A stretch of 64,000 nt of DNA. Source: Rhizobium viscosum. Its GTDB lineage: Bacteria > Pseudomonadota > Alphaproteobacteria > Rhizobiales > Rhizobiaceae. The position numbers and the translations under genes were made by a program. The DNA is taken from NCBI RefSeq assembly GCF_014873945.1, contig NZ_JADBEC010000002.1:620001-684000 (forward strand), given 5' to 3'. A model generated the notes under the pieces. It was not told the DNA's origin, did no database searches, and saw only the letters and a list, made by a program, of their open reading frames with translations. Below are positions 8,760 through 17,846 of this stretch, piece after piece. Each line of letters starts with the position of its first letter. The first letter of the stretch is position 1.

Positions 8760-9763
8760 CAGCTTTTCCTCCTGCCCGCCAGACGGAAGTTTGCGGTGAA
8801 GATGCGGGTGTTCAGCCAGATAGCAACCAGAATGATGGCGCCGGTGACGATCTGGGTGAAGAAGGGCGAAATATGCATCAGGATAAGGCCGTTGCCGATG
8901 ACGGCAATCGTCATCGTCCCAAGGACAGTGCCGATCATCGTGCCGCGCCCTCCCATCAGCGAGGTGCCGCCGAGCACGACCGCGGCGATGACCTGCAGTT
9001 CGAAGCCGACAGCGGCGTTCGACGAGCCGGAACCGAGGCGGGCGGCGATCAAAAGACCGGCGAGTGCAGAGGCCACACCTGATACGAGGTAGACCGAGGC
9101 GACGATCCATTTGGCCGGCATGCCGACGCGGCGCGCTGCTTCCATGTTGGATCCCACCGCCACGATCTGCCGTCCGTATTTGGTGACTGCCATGATGACA
9201 TAGCCCACGATCGCGACCAGGATGGCGATTAGCGCCGGAACGGGAAAGCCGGCCAGTTCGCCGCGTCCCAGATAGAAGAAGCCGGGCTCGTTGTTGATTG
9301 GGATGGAATAGCCCTGAGTCAGATAGAGTGCCACGCCGCGCAGGATGGAAAGCCCGGCAAGGGTGACGATGAAGGCGGGAATATTCTGGTAGGCGATGAA
9401 CCAGCCCTGCAGAAGGCCTACGATGCCGCCAAGAGCGAGCATGCCGAGGCAGACGACCGGCCAGGGTATGCCTGTGGCGAGCGCAATGGCAGCGACGGCG
9501 TTGATCAAGGCCAGCATCGAACCGACCGACAGATCGATGCCTCCGGTCACGATGACGAGCGTCATGGCGACCGCGACGGCGAGAATGGGCGCAGCCTGAC
9601 GCACGATGTTCAGGATGTTGCCCGTCGTCATGAAGGTCGTGGTCGTCAGCGAAAAGAAGACGAGGCATGCCAGAAAGAAGAAGGCGATCGACAGGACCTG
9701 GGCGTTTTCGCTCAGGAAGTCGGCCATCGGCGAGCCCTTGGCTCTTTCGGTGTAGACGGTCAA
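8759..9763 (-). CDS. Sugar ABC transporter permease (RbsC/FrcC type)
   Basis: Inner-membrane permease of 334 aa from the CUT2 ribose/fructose family, with about eight to ten hydrophobic segments. Family marks are TGGIDLSVGSMLAL (residues near 70), the EAA-like region GSNMEAARRVGMP, and VVLGGTSLMGGRGT in the C-terminal half. It overlaps the ATPase gene upstream by 4 bases (ATGA) and the phosphotriesterase gene downstream by 1 base, so the set is one transcription unit. CUT2 permeases act as homodimers, which fits a single permease gene. Confidence 0.92.
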   Translation of the reverse strand: MTVYTERAKGSPMADFLSENAQVLSIAFFFLACLVFFSLTTTTFMTTGNILNIVRQAAPILAVAVAMTLVIVTGGIDLSVGSMLALINAVAAIALATGIPWPVVCLGMLALGGIVGLLQGWFIAYQNIPAFIVTLAGLSILRGVALYLTQGYSIPINNEPGFFYLGRGELAGFPVPALIAILVAIVGYVIMAVTKYGRQIVAVGSNMEAARRVGMPAKWIVASVYLVSGVASALAGLLIAARLGSGSSNAAVGFELQVIAAVVLGGTSLMGGRGTMIGTVLGTMTIAVIGNGLILMHISPFFTQIVTGAIILVAIWLNTRIFTANFRLAGRRKS

Positions 9764-10569
9764 TGTCTTTCTCCCCCGACGATGAGCTTGACGAGGTCCT
9801 CGAGATTGGTTTTGGCGATATCGCGCTCGGCGACCTTGGTGCCCTCGTACATGACGGCAATGCGATCGCAGACCCGGAACAGGTCCTGAAGACGGTGGGT
9901 GATGAGGACGACAGATACACCCTTTGCCTTGACCCTGTTGATCAGAGCGAGCACGGCTTCGACTTCGGCGACCGCAAGGGCCGAGGTCGGCTCGTCCATG
10001 ATCAGGACCTTGGGATTGAATGATGCCGCACGGGCGATTGCAATCGCCTGGCGCTGGCCACCCGACAGCTTCTCCACCTTGGCGGAGAGACGTGGGATTC
10101 GGATCTCGAGGGCGTCCAGCATCCTGCGCGCCTCGCTCATCATTTTCTGACGATCGAGAAAAGGACCCCTGGTGAGCTCACGTCCGAGGAACAGATTGCC
10201 GACAACATCGATATGATCGCACAGGCTCAGATCCTGGAAGACCATTTCGATGTTGCGATCGCGGGCATCCGCAGGCCCGGAAAAGTGAACCTCTTCGCCG
10301 TTGAGCGAAATCGTTCCCTCATCCGGCAGGTAGGTTCCGGAGATGATCTTGGTGAGTGTCGACTTGCCGGCAGCATTATCGCCGACGAGGCCGAGGCATT
10401 CGCCCGGAAAGAGATCGAGGTCGACGCCGCGCAGCGCCTGGTGCGAACCGAAGGTCTTGCGGATACCGCGCAGCGAGACGGCAGGCGTTCGTGCGGACGA
10501 GCCGGAGGAATGCGGGGAGGCTTGCGCCTCCCCGGCTCCGGCATAAACAGGCCGGTTGTCACTCATCAT
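9760..10569 (-). CDS. Sugar ABC transporter ATP-binding protein, single-domain (FrcA-like)
   Basis: A 269-aa ATPase with one nucleotide-binding domain, like FrcA of Sinorhizobium and unlike two-domain RbsA. Walker A reads GDNAAGKST, followed by the Q-loop MVFQDLSL, signature LSGGQRQAIAI, Walker B VLIMDEPTSAL and H-loop LITHR. An N-terminal extension of about 28 residues rich in Ser, Ala and Pro precedes the domain. Start and stop overlap the neighbouring binding-protein and permease genes by 4 bases each. It energises import through the CUT2 permease. Confidence 0.92.
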   Translation of the reverse strand: MMSDNRPVYAGAGEAQASPHSSGSSARTPAVSLRGIRKTFGSHQALRGVDLDLFPGECLGLVGDNAAGKSTLTKIISGTYLPDEGTISLNGEEVHFSGPADARDRNIEMVFQDLSLCDHIDVVGNLFLGRELTRGPFLDRQKMMSEARRMLDALEIRIPRLSAKVEKLSGGQRQAIAIARAASFNPKVLIMDEPTSALAVAEVEAVLALINRVKAKGVSVVLITHRLQDLFRVCDRIAVMYEGTKVAERDIAKTNLEDLVKLIVGGERH

Positions 10570-11516
10570 TTGAAAACGGCCCGGTACGGCTCGACATTAT
10601 CCTTCGTCACGATCGTGATCGGAATGGAGATGCTCTTTTCGACGCTCTGACCTGCGCTCAGCTTGGCGAGAGCCTCGACTGCCGCCTTGCCCTCACCGGC
10701 CGGATCCTGCTGGACGACAGCAACGACATAGCCGTCGTCAAGACCGGAGATTGCCTGTGCAGTCAGATCCCAACCGAAGACCTTGATGCTGTCTTGCTTG
10801 CCCTGGCTCTGAACAGCGGCGATCGCGCCCAACAGAGCCGGCTCGCCGGTTGCGTAGATCGCCGTCATGTCCGGATTGCCGGTGATCAGGTTCTCGGCAG
10901 CGGCAAGTGCGTTGTCCTGGATATTCTGGCCATCAACGACCCCTGACGTCTCGATGCCATCGCTCTTGATGGCGTCCTCGAAGCCCTTCTGGCGAATATT
11001 CTGAATGTAGGAGTTCAACGCACCGACAATGCCGACCTTGGCCTTGCCGCCCATGTTCTTCTTCACGTAATCCAGGAAATAGGCGCCCATGTCGGCGCCG
11101 GCCTTGCCGTTGTCGACGCCGATCTGCGACTTCTGAGGGCCGTCCGGCAGAACCGCATCGATGGCAACGACCGGGATGCCGGCATCCGAAGCCTGCTTGA
11201 CGGCCGGCATGATGCCATTGACGTCGATCGCAACGACGATCAGGCCATCGACCTTCTGCTGGATGTAGTTTTCGATGGCGCTATTCTGAGCGGACGCTTC
11301 ATTGTTGGCGTTGAAGATGACCAGCTTGTCGCCGGCAGCATCCGCCGCCTTCTGAGCACCTTCATTGATCTGGTTGAAGAAAAGCGCCTGCTGATTGATC
11401 TGCACAAGCGCATAGGTCTTTCCGGCCGCCTGAGCAAGAGACGCTCCGAGCGTGGCGCTGGCGAGCGCGGTAAAGGCAAGAGCGGCGGTAAACGCCCGAC
11501 GTCTGATCTGTTTCAT
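10566..11516 (-). CDS. Sugar ABC transporter periplasmic substrate-binding protein (CUT2)
   Basis: A periplasmic type I binding protein of 316 aa. The N-terminus has KQIRRR, a hydrophobic stretch and cleavage near SLAQAAGKTY. Then come ALVQINQQALFFNQINEGAQ, a VDGLIVVAIDVNG strand and GVDNGKAGADMG, as in ribose/fructose-type receptors. It directly follows the LacI-type regulator with a 4-base overlap, an unusual order that puts the whole importer under the autoregulated repressor promoter. The ligand cannot be read from the sequence; a pentose- or nucleoside-like sugar would fit the cluster. Confidence 0.9.
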   Translation of the reverse strand: MKQIRRRAFTAALAFTALASATLGASLAQAAGKTYALVQINQQALFFNQINEGAQKAADAAGDKLVIFNANNEASAQNSAIENYIQQKVDGLIVVAIDVNGIMPAVKQASDAGIPVVAIDAVLPDGPQKSQIGVDNGKAGADMGAYFLDYVKKNMGGKAKVGIVGALNSYIQNIRQKGFEDAIKSDGIETSGVVDGQNIQDNALAAAENLITGNPDMTAIYATGEPALLGAIAAVQSQGKQDSIKVFGWDLTAQAISGLDDGYVVAVVQQDPAGEGKAAVEALAKLSAGQSVEKSISIPITIVTKDNVEPYRAVFK

Positions 11517-12574
11517 GTTCTCATCCTCTGGTTTTGTTCTCGTTGCTTATTATGGGTCGACGGCGGCGCAACGGAGTTCCGCACGACGATTTCGACTGGC
11601 ACGAGTTCCTCGGTGGCGAGCGATTTGCTCTCCTGCCAGTTTGTTTCGAGAAGAAGGGATAGGGCACGCCGGCCGATGGCGCGCACCGGCTGTCGGATCG
11701 CGGTTACTGGCGGCGCAAAGAGATGTAGCGGACTGACATCGTCGAAGCCGATGATCGACAGGTCCTCGGGGATCGATATTCCTTTCTCCCTCAGGACTTC
11801 GATCATGCCGATGGCGATTTCGTCGGAGCTCGCGAAGACTGCCGTCGCCGGCATGCCCTCATCCAGGAAGCGGCGCGCCATGTCCCGCCCGCAGGCGATC
11901 GTATATTCGCCGTTGTAGCGCCTGATCGAGGCATCGTCGCCGAAACGCTCCTGCAGGCCCTTGCGCAATCCGTTGAAACGGCGCTGCGTGCTGATCATCG
12001 CATCGGGGCCACCAACATAGAGCACGTTGCGATGACCAAACTCCGCCAGATGGCGTCCCGCAAGATGGCCGCCCTGGAAGTTGTCACAGAAAAGCTTCGG
12101 GACACTGGCAAGCGGAACGTCTTCATCGACGACGATGACCTTGCCTGTTCGATTGATGAGAGCCGCAAGATCGCCGTTGTCGGGATGGTTGGTAACGAAA
12201 ACCAGGCCATCAACGTGATTATGCTCGAGCAGCCGGAGATAGGCGACTTCACGGCCGGTCCGGTTGAGGGTGGCATAGAGTGAAACGGCAAGCCCCCGGT
12301 CGTTTGCCTCCTCTTCGACCGCCGCCACCATAGTCGCGAAGAATGGGTTGGCGATATCGGGCACGACCAGTCCGATCGTGTCGGAACGACCGCGGCTCAG
12401 CCGTCGCGCGTGAGGGTTCGGCTGGTATTTGAGGGAAGTGATAGCATTTTCGATCCGCTGCTTGGTGAGCGCGGGCAAATCCAGCGAACCGTTCAGCATG
12501 CGCGAGACGGTCGTCACCGACACGCCGGCAGCTTTCGCGACATCTTTCAAGCCTGGAGTCCGTCCATGCGCCAT
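11513..12574 (-). CDS. LacI-family transcriptional repressor
   Basis: A 353-aa LacI/GalR regulator. The N-terminal helix-turn-helix is LKDVAKAAGVSVTTVSRMLNG, followed by the hinge helix NPHARRLSRGRSDTIGLVVPD and a periplasmic-binding-protein-like effector domain ending with IIGFDDVSPL. It is the first gene of the importer operon and overlaps the binding-protein start by 4 bases. Two CG-centred palindromes lie 8 to 34 bases before its ATG, so it very likely represses its own operon. No good Shine-Dalgarno is visible because the operator occupies that place. Confidence 0.92.
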   Translation of the reverse strand: MAHGRTPGLKDVAKAAGVSVTTVSRMLNGSLDLPALTKQRIENAITSLKYQPNPHARRLSRGRSDTIGLVVPDIANPFFATMVAAVEEEANDRGLAVSLYATLNRTGREVAYLRLLEHNHVDGLVFVTNHPDNGDLAALINRTGKVIVVDEDVPLASVPKLFCDNFQGGHLAGRHLAEFGHRNVLYVGGPDAMISTQRRFNGLRKGLQERFGDDASIRRYNGEYTIACGRDMARRFLDEGMPATAVFASSDEIAIGMIEVLREKGISIPEDLSIIGFDDVSPLHLFAPPVTAIRQPVRAIGRRALSLLLETNWQESKSLATEELVPVEIVVRNSVAPPSTHNKQREQNQRMRT

Positions 12575-12581
12575 CAGTTTT

Positions 12582-12608
12582 GTAAACCGCTTTAGTAAAA
12601 CGCTTTAC
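12582..12608 (-). promoter_or_regulatory. Tandem LacI-type operators upstream of the lacI-led operon
   Basis: Two adjacent CG-centred palindromes: GTAAAACGCTTTAC at 12595-12608 (6 of 7 mirrored pairs) and TAAACCGCTTTA at 12583-12594 (5 of 6 pairs). This is the classical LacI/GalR operator form. They end 8 bases before the regulator's start codon, and a TTGACA (minus strand) is found at 12634-12639, just upstream. A bound repressor would block transcription and cover the ribosome-binding region sequence. Confidence 0.75.
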
Positions 12609-12769
12609 TTACACTCCATGACAAGGGATTGCCTGTCAAGAGCCGTTATCAGCTGCTGACGATTCGTTTTTTGAAAGACTGATGACGCTGCTCGTGGAAA
12701 TGCGCGCTGCGGTTTCGACCGCGCGCTGTGTCAGGCACGCGTTCGATCTGAAGCCCTGCGAACTACGAG

Positions 12770-12827
12770 GGAACTGCCGGCCCACCCGCGAGTTGTTGTA
12801 CGGGAACATTCGCCCCGCTTCTACCGC
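12770..12827 (+). promoter_or_regulatory. Candidate EcfG (general stress sigma) promoters for the SDR gene
   Basis: GGAAC at 12770-12774 followed after 16 bases by AGTT (12791-12794) fits the alphaproteobacterial EcfG/RpoE2 pattern GGAAC-N18-TT. A second GGAAC at 12803-12807 with CGCT 16 bases later is a weaker copy. They lie 75-130 bases before the SDR start. The 328-base stretch 12575-12902 otherwise holds only the LacI operators. SDRs of this type are often general-stress genes, which supports the reading. Confidence 0.5.
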
Positions 12828-12902
12828 TAGCGAAGATCGAAAATTCATTTGGCCGACGTCATCTGGCGTTGGTCCGCCGTCTCAAATCTGGAGGAACAGA
12901 AA

Positions 12903-13760
12903 ATGGTCAATTACCCGACCCCACCCTTCGATACGCCACGCCAACCCATGCCGGGCACGACCGAGGCGATGTCGCCGGTACCAGACCACGGCGAGCAGAC
13001 CTATCGAGGATCTGGCCGACTGACCGGCAGGAAAGCGATCATTACTGGCGGCGACAGCGGTATCGGACGAGCCGTTGCGATTGCCTATGCCCGTGAGGGC
13101 GCGGATGTTCTCATCGCCTATCTCGACGAGGACGAAGATGCACGCGAAACAAAAAAGTGGATCGAAGAGGCAGGGCGAAAGGCCATCCTCGTGGCGGGGG
13201 ATCTGCAGGATCCTGAGCATTGCCGCCACATCATCGAAACCGCCCGCAGCGAATTTGGCGGCATCGACATCCTCGTCAACAACGCCGCGCATCAGGCAAG
13301 CTTCAAGGATATCGGCGAGATCAGCGATGAGGAGTGGGAGCTGACCTTCAAGGTCAATATCCATGCGATGTTCTACCTGACCAAGGCGGCGGTCCCGCAT
13401 ATGAAAGCGGGCAGCGCTATCATCAATACCGCCTCGATCAATGCCGACAGTCCTAGCCCGCATTTGCTCGCCTATGCGACGACCAAGGGCGCCATCCAGA
13501 ACTTCACGGCGGGTCTGGCCCAAATGCTGGCAGAAAAGGGCATCCGCGCCAATGCGGTCGCGCCGGGCCCGATCTGGACACCGCTCATTCCATCCACGAT
13601 GCCGGACGAGGCCGTCAGGAATTTCGGCAAGCAGGTCCCGATGCAGCGCCCTGGTCAGCCCGCCGAGCTTGCGACCACCTATGTGATGCTGGCTGATCCG
13701 CTGTCGAGCTATGTTTCGGGAGCAACGATTGCAGTGACAGGTGGCAAACCGATCCTGTGA
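12903..13760 (+). CDS. SDR family oxidoreductase (YghA / general stress protein 39 type)
   Basis: NAD(P)-dependent short-chain dehydrogenase of 285 aa. The N-terminal tail (PTPPFDTPRQPMPGTTEAM) is typical of this stress-associated subgroup. The Rossmann motif is TGGDSGIGRAVA, then NNAAHQ, catalytic Ser in NTASIN, Tyr-x-x-x-Lys in YATTKGA, and PGPIWTPLIPS. The start ATG 12903 has GGAGGA about 6 bases upstream. It stands alone between the LacI cluster (divergent) and a convergent sensor kinase. The likely role is reduction of reactive aldehydes or ketones under stress; the exact substrate is unknown. Confidence 0.88.
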   Translation: MVNYPTPPFDTPRQPMPGTTEAMSPVPDHGEQTYRGSGRLTGRKAIITGGDSGIGRAVAIAYAREGADVLIAYLDEDEDARETKKWIEEAGRKAILVAGDLQDPEHCRHIIETARSEFGGIDILVNNAAHQASFKDIGEISDEEWELTFKVNIHAMFYLTKAAVPHMKAGSAIINTASINADSPSPHLLAYATTKGAIQNFTAGLAQMLAEKGIRANAVAPGPIWTPLIPSTMPDEAVRNFGKQVPMQRPGQPAELATTYVMLADPLSSYVSGATIAVTGGKPIL

Positions 13761-13854
13761 GCTGGTGGTCCCGGCCGGCTGGCTGAACCGGACACCGGCG
13801 TAGGTTTGCCGCAGCTACGCGAGGAAATGAGTCTCATACAGGTGTCGAGGCTGA

Positions 13855-15909
13855 TCAGCCCTTTGTCGGAATTTCCAGACGCACGACGTTTGCCGAAAAG
13901 GCCACCGAGGTTTTCGCCTTATCGAGGCAGGCGGCCAGATCCTCGACCTTGAAGGGCTTCGGGACGACCGGACGTCCAACCTCCTTACCGGCTTCCAGCC
14001 TGTCGCTATAGCCGGTCATCAGCACGACGGGCAGAGACGCGTTTCTGCGGCGGATCTCCTCGGCGAGCTCGATGCCCGACATGCCCGGCATCATGATGTC
14101 GCTGACGATCGCCTCGATTTCAGGATGACGGTCCAGGATCTCGATCGCCTCGGCTCCACCTGCGGCTACGAAGATCGTCGGCACGATGCCGTCGAGCGCC
14201 AGTCGCACGGATTCCAGCGATGCCGGTGTGTCGTCGACGATCATGATCGTACGGGGAAGGTTCGCCGAAGAGGCTGAATCCTCACGCACCGCCCGCGGCT
14301 CGCTTGATCGCGGCAGAAGCAAGGTAAAGGCGCTGCCGTGGCCGGCCAGACTTGCGACCTTGACTGCACCGCCGCTGCCGGTAGCGAAACTGTGGACCTG
14401 CGTCAGGCCAAGGCCTGAGCCACCATCCTTCTTGGTGGAAAAGAACGGCTCGAACACCCGTGCGAGATTTTCCGGGGCAACCCCTGTCCCGGTGTCGGAA
14501 ATCGTCAGCGCGACGAACGGTCCCTCCAGCCCGGAATCCTCGGTGGCGGCGTCGAGCACATTGCGGGCGGAAATGGTCACCTTTCCCCCTCCCGTCATGG
14601 CTTCGCGCGCATTCGTCAGAATGTTGATCAGGGCGATTTCAAGCCCCGCAGGATCGACGTGAACCGGCCAGGTATCTTCCGGCACCCTGATCTCCATCAG
14701 TATCGTGTCGTTAACGGCTTGGCGCAGCAGCGGAGACAGTTCGGCAAGCCTGACGTCCAACTCGACCTGGGAGGCGCCCTGGTTGGAGCGTCTTGAGAAC
14801 GACAGCAGCCTTTGCGTGATCGCCTTTCCACGAGCCACACCATCGCTCATATGCGCTAGAAGCTGCGTCACGCGCTGTTCGTCGTTTCGTCGTCTCTTGA
14901 TGCCCTCCACCCCCGACTGAAAAACCATCAGGAGATTGTTGAAGTCGTGGGCCGCCTGCCCCGTCAGCTTTCCAAGCGCATCCATCCGCTGCCAGTTGGC
15001 CATGCTCTCCCACTCCCGGTTTCTGGCGCGCAGCTCCCTGTAAAAGAGGAATACAGCCGAGCCGGACAGCAGGAGCGTGAAACAGCTCGCCGTCACAAGC
15101 AGTATGGTGGCCCTGCGCGCCAGTCGCTCATAGTCAGAGACCGGCAGACCAACCCTTACCCGCCAGGGCGTGTCAGCGAGCGCGACTTCGGCGACCCGAA
15201 GCTCCATCCCGTCCTTGAGGGTGGCCGCGCCAAAATCCTGGCCGGAAAAGGTTGCGAATTCGCTGGCCGGATTACCGGCAAGCGCGGGAGCGCCGGTCGA
15301 TGCCACCAGACGGTCCCGTCCATCGACGATCCAGGCCGACCAGGATCCTGGAAGTCCATTGGCATAAAGCAGTTTGGTCACGATCGTCGGACGGATCACC
15401 ACCGACAGGACGGCTTTCAAACGATCGTTCCTCTGGATCGGAGCGCGCAAAGCAAAGGCCGCCTGGCCTTTCGGCCCAATGGCGATGTTGCCGACCAGGG
15501 CGACACCCGTGCGAACCAGGGCGTCATGGCTTTCCATGTCCACAACGCGCGTATCGGCCGACGGATCGAGCGGCGGAAACGACAGAACCACTTCACCCTT
15601 CTCGTTCGAAATCCGGATCTGCTCCCATTCAGGCACCCGATCGCGCAGACGCCGCGCAGTCTCGGCAAAGGCTGCGCGCGGAATCGGAGGGTCGAGGCGG
15701 GGAGAATCGGCGACGATCGAGAGCAGCTGGATCTGGCTCTTGAGTTCACGTTGAAGAGTGGCGGCCAGCGTCGCTGCCCGGCCGCGAATGTCGTCGTCAA
15801 GCGCGGCTTGCTGCTCCTTGATGAAGAACCTTCCCATCAGCGCCGCCAGTATGATGACCGGAATGAGCGACGCCGTAATGAGAAGGAGCGCTGGCCGGGT
15901 TTTATTCAA
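13855..15909 (-). CDS. Hybrid sensor histidine kinase with C-terminal receiver domain
   Basis: A membrane kinase of 684 aa. The order is: N-terminal TM helix (LLLITASLIPVIILAALMG), a periplasmic dCache-like sensor of about 230 residues, a second TM (LLVTASCFTLLLSGSAVFLFY), the H-box QAAHDFNNLLMVFQ, N-box NILTNAREAM, G-boxes DTGTGVAPENL and GSGLGLTQV, then a receiver with VSDIMMPGMSG carrying the phosphoacceptor Asp and KPF. I choose TTG 15907-15909 as start because GGAG sits 6 bases upstream and the TM follows directly; an upstream in-frame stretch to 16257 lacks homology. No DNA-binding response regulator is adjacent. Confidence 0.8.
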   Translation of the reverse strand: MNKTRPALLLITASLIPVIILAALMGRFFIKEQQAALDDDIRGRAATLAATLQRELKSQIQLLSIVADSPRLDPPIPRAAFAETARRLRDRVPEWEQIRISNEKGEVVLSFPPLDPSADTRVVDMESHDALVRTGVALVGNIAIGPKGQAAFALRAPIQRNDRLKAVLSVVIRPTIVTKLLYANGLPGSWSAWIVDGRDRLVASTGAPALAGNPASEFATFSGQDFGAATLKDGMELRVAEVALADTPWRVRVGLPVSDYERLARRATILLVTASCFTLLLSGSAVFLFYRELRARNREWESMANWQRMDALGKLTGQAAHDFNNLLMVFQSGVEGIKRRRNDEQRVTQLLAHMSDGVARGKAITQRLLSFSRRSNQGASQVELDVRLAELSPLLRQAVNDTILMEIRVPEDTWPVHVDPAGLEIALINILTNAREAMTGGGKVTISARNVLDAATEDSGLEGPFVALTISDTGTGVAPENLARVFEPFFSTKKDGGSGLGLTQVHSFATGSGGAVKVASLAGHGSAFTLLLPRSSEPRAVREDSASSANLPRTIMIVDDTPASLESVRLALDGIVPTIFVAAGGAEAIEILDRHPEIEAIVSDIMMPGMSGIELAEEIRRRNASLPVVLMTGYSDRLEAGKEVGRPVVPKPFKVEDLAACLDKAKTSVAFSANVVRLEIPTKG

Positions 15910-16310
15910 CGGACACTCCGGATGTGTTCTTCGAACCCTATCAAATAATCCAGAGCGGGAAACTTGCAATGCCAAGTTGGAATAAGACTGACCTTTCCCC
16001 GAGATAAGCGGCGACAGCGGAGACGGTATCTCGACTCGGCCTCCGAATGGGTGTCCTTCGACCCGTCGGGAGCTGACGCCGAAGCAGTCACTGTCTGACA
16101 ACGGGCTGCTTCCCGGCCCAGGGGATTCGGAACGCCGGTGATGGTCCGCATCAAACGACGGCAGCTCTTGGGTTTCCGCGCCAGCACGAGGAATGCAGCC
16201 GCGGTAATATCGATCAGCCGGACGAGGTTGCTGAAGAAAACAAACCCTGCGGGGCACCGCTCAACAGAACACTTTGCCTGCGTGGATAGATTTTCCTCCC
16301 GCCACCAGCA
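15910..16310. other. Intergenic region between two kinase genes, nothing recognised
   Basis: About 400 bases between the start of the hybrid kinase and the end of the HisKA_2 kinase, both on the minus strand. The kinase frame remains open into it, but the residues are low-complexity and lack homology I recognise. It presumably holds the hybrid kinase promoter; I see no clear terminator, repeat or RNA gene. Confidence 0.5.
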
Positions 16311-17846
16311 TTATCGTGCGGCGATAGACAACAGGGCGGTGAAGATGGTACCGCGTGCCCGCTCGGTGCTGTAGGTCCCATCCATCTGGCCGACGAAGGA
16401 TTTGATCAACCTGCTTCCCATGCCGGTGTCCGTTGCAACCGGCTCATATCCGACGCCGTCGTCCGCCACTTCAAGCAGGACCTTGCCGTCGGGACGCTGT
16501 AGCAGCCTGATGCGGATATGTCCGTCGGTCCGACCGACAAAGGCGTATTTCATGCTGTTTGTCAGAAGCTCGTTCAGCAATAAGGCAAATGGCGTGGCCT
16601 TGTCCGCATCGATCCTGATGTCGTCGATCTCGAAGGTCAGCTTGATTTCGCGATCATGCAGCCCGACCAGCGTGCGAACCAGGTTGGGGACGAACTGCCG
16701 TGCAGTGACGCTGCTGAACTGATCGAAGCCGTACATCTGCTCGTGCACCGCCGACATGGCGACGATCCGCTCGTTCACCCTCTGAACGGTTTCAGGCCGC
16801 AGGCCCTGCAGCCGGATGAGCGCCATTACCGTCTGCAGATTATTTTTCACCCGGTGATGAATTTCCCGCATCAGCACCTGATTGGTTCGAAGCGCCTCGG
16901 CAAGTTCGGCGGTGTGGCGCGCGTCCGCATGCGCCAACCTCAGGATCTTCAACCCGCCGACCACGGCCGCACAAAGGGCCAGAAGAACGATCAGCGCAGC
17001 AATCGAGACATCGGTCCAGAAAGGTTGGAGGATTGCCGCGGTGTCGGCCGATGCAATAGCGACGAACGGCGTCCGCTCGACGATGCGGTATGCCACCAGC
17101 CTTTTCATCTGGTCGACGGGCGAGACAGACACATAAGAGCCCGATGTCGCCTTGCGCATATAGTCGGTAAACAGGACGTAATTGCCGAGATCGACGGCCA
17201 CTTTCGGCTCGGGATACCTGGCGATCATCTTTCCGTCACGCCTCAAGAAGCTCACCGTCGAGCTTGGTCCGAGCGACGCAGCGTCCCAAATCGATCGCAA
17301 CATCCCGACATCAAACGCCAGGATCGCCACGGCTTCGAACTTGTCGTTCCGTTCGATACGCGCAGCGGAGAGGAAGACGTGGCGATCCGTGTTGCGCATG
17401 ACCGTCATCGCTGACGTGTAGTCCTCTGCGCCATTGGCCAGGCGGCGGAAAAAGCTCTGGTCGACGATGTCGGCGGGGCTGCTTTCCCGGTCGGTCGAAT
17501 AGAGCAGTGTCCCGTCCGCAGCGACCACGTAGGCGGTTGCCGTGGTCGGCAATTCGGCCGTCGCGGCGTTGAACCTTCGAATGCGCTCCCCTTCTGATGA
17601 TGCCTCCGCCGTTCCGAAGGCATCGTCCATGCGGTGAAGGGTCTGGCGCGCCAGGGAATTGATCCAGATCGCGTTAGCGGCAACGATCTTGGCAGTGGCC
17701 GTGACCTGGTCTTCTCCACGCCTGACGGCGGACAAGTAGCTCGAATGCAGCCAGAAGCCCAAGACAAGCGAGAGCGCAAGGAACATTGACACGATGGCGG
17801 CTATCGCAGCCCGGCCGACAATCGTGAAGCCTTTCGTGAGGCCCAT
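16311..17846 (-). CDS. Sensor histidine kinase of the HisKA_2/HWE type
   Basis: A 511-aa membrane kinase. A TM helix near residues 12-33, a long extracytoplasmic dCache sensor (about 34-280), a second TM (SIAALIVLLALCAAVVGGLKIL), then the phosphoacceptor helix MREIHHRVKNNLQTVMALIRLQ characteristic of HisKA_2 kinases, N-box LLLNELLTNSMKYAF and DDGVGYE. Kinases of this class feed PhyR/EcfG stress signalling in alphaproteobacteria. EcfG-like promoters flank this locus on both sides, so a stress role is plausible. GGGGA lies 5 bases before the ATG at 17846. No cognate regulator is adjacent. Confidence 0.85.
   Translation of the reverse strand: MGLTKGFTIVGRAAIAAIVSMFLALSLVLGFWLHSSYLSAVRRGEDQVTATAKIVAANAIWINSLARQTLHRMDDAFGTAEASSEGERIRRFNAATAELPTTATAYVVAADGTLLYSTDRESSPADIVDQSFFRRLANGAEDYTSAMTVMRNTDRHVFLSAARIERNDKFEAVAILAFDVGMLRSIWDAASLGPSSTVSFLRRDGKMIARYPEPKVAVDLGNYVLFTDYMRKATSGSYVSVSPVDQMKRLVAYRIVERTPFVAIASADTAAILQPFWTDVSIAALIVLLALCAAVVGGLKILRLAHADARHTAELAEALRTNQVLMREIHHRVKNNLQTVMALIRLQGLRPETVQRVNERIVAMSAVHEQMYGFDQFSSVTARQFVPNLVRTLVGLHDREIKLTFEIDDIRIDADKATPFALLLNELLTNSMKYAFVGRTDGHIRIRLLQRPDGKVLLEVADDGVGYEPVATDTGMGSRLIKSFVGQMDGTYSTERARGTIFTALLSIAAR

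Noticed and set aside
8760..9920. Upstream extension of the phosphotriesterase frame
   Set aside because: It overlaps the permease and ATPase genes in another frame and is Arg/His-rich without homology; the real start is 8759.
15910..16257. N-terminal extension of the hybrid kinase to 16257
   Set aside because: No homology or ribosome site; a TTG with GGAG directly before the first TM helix fits better.
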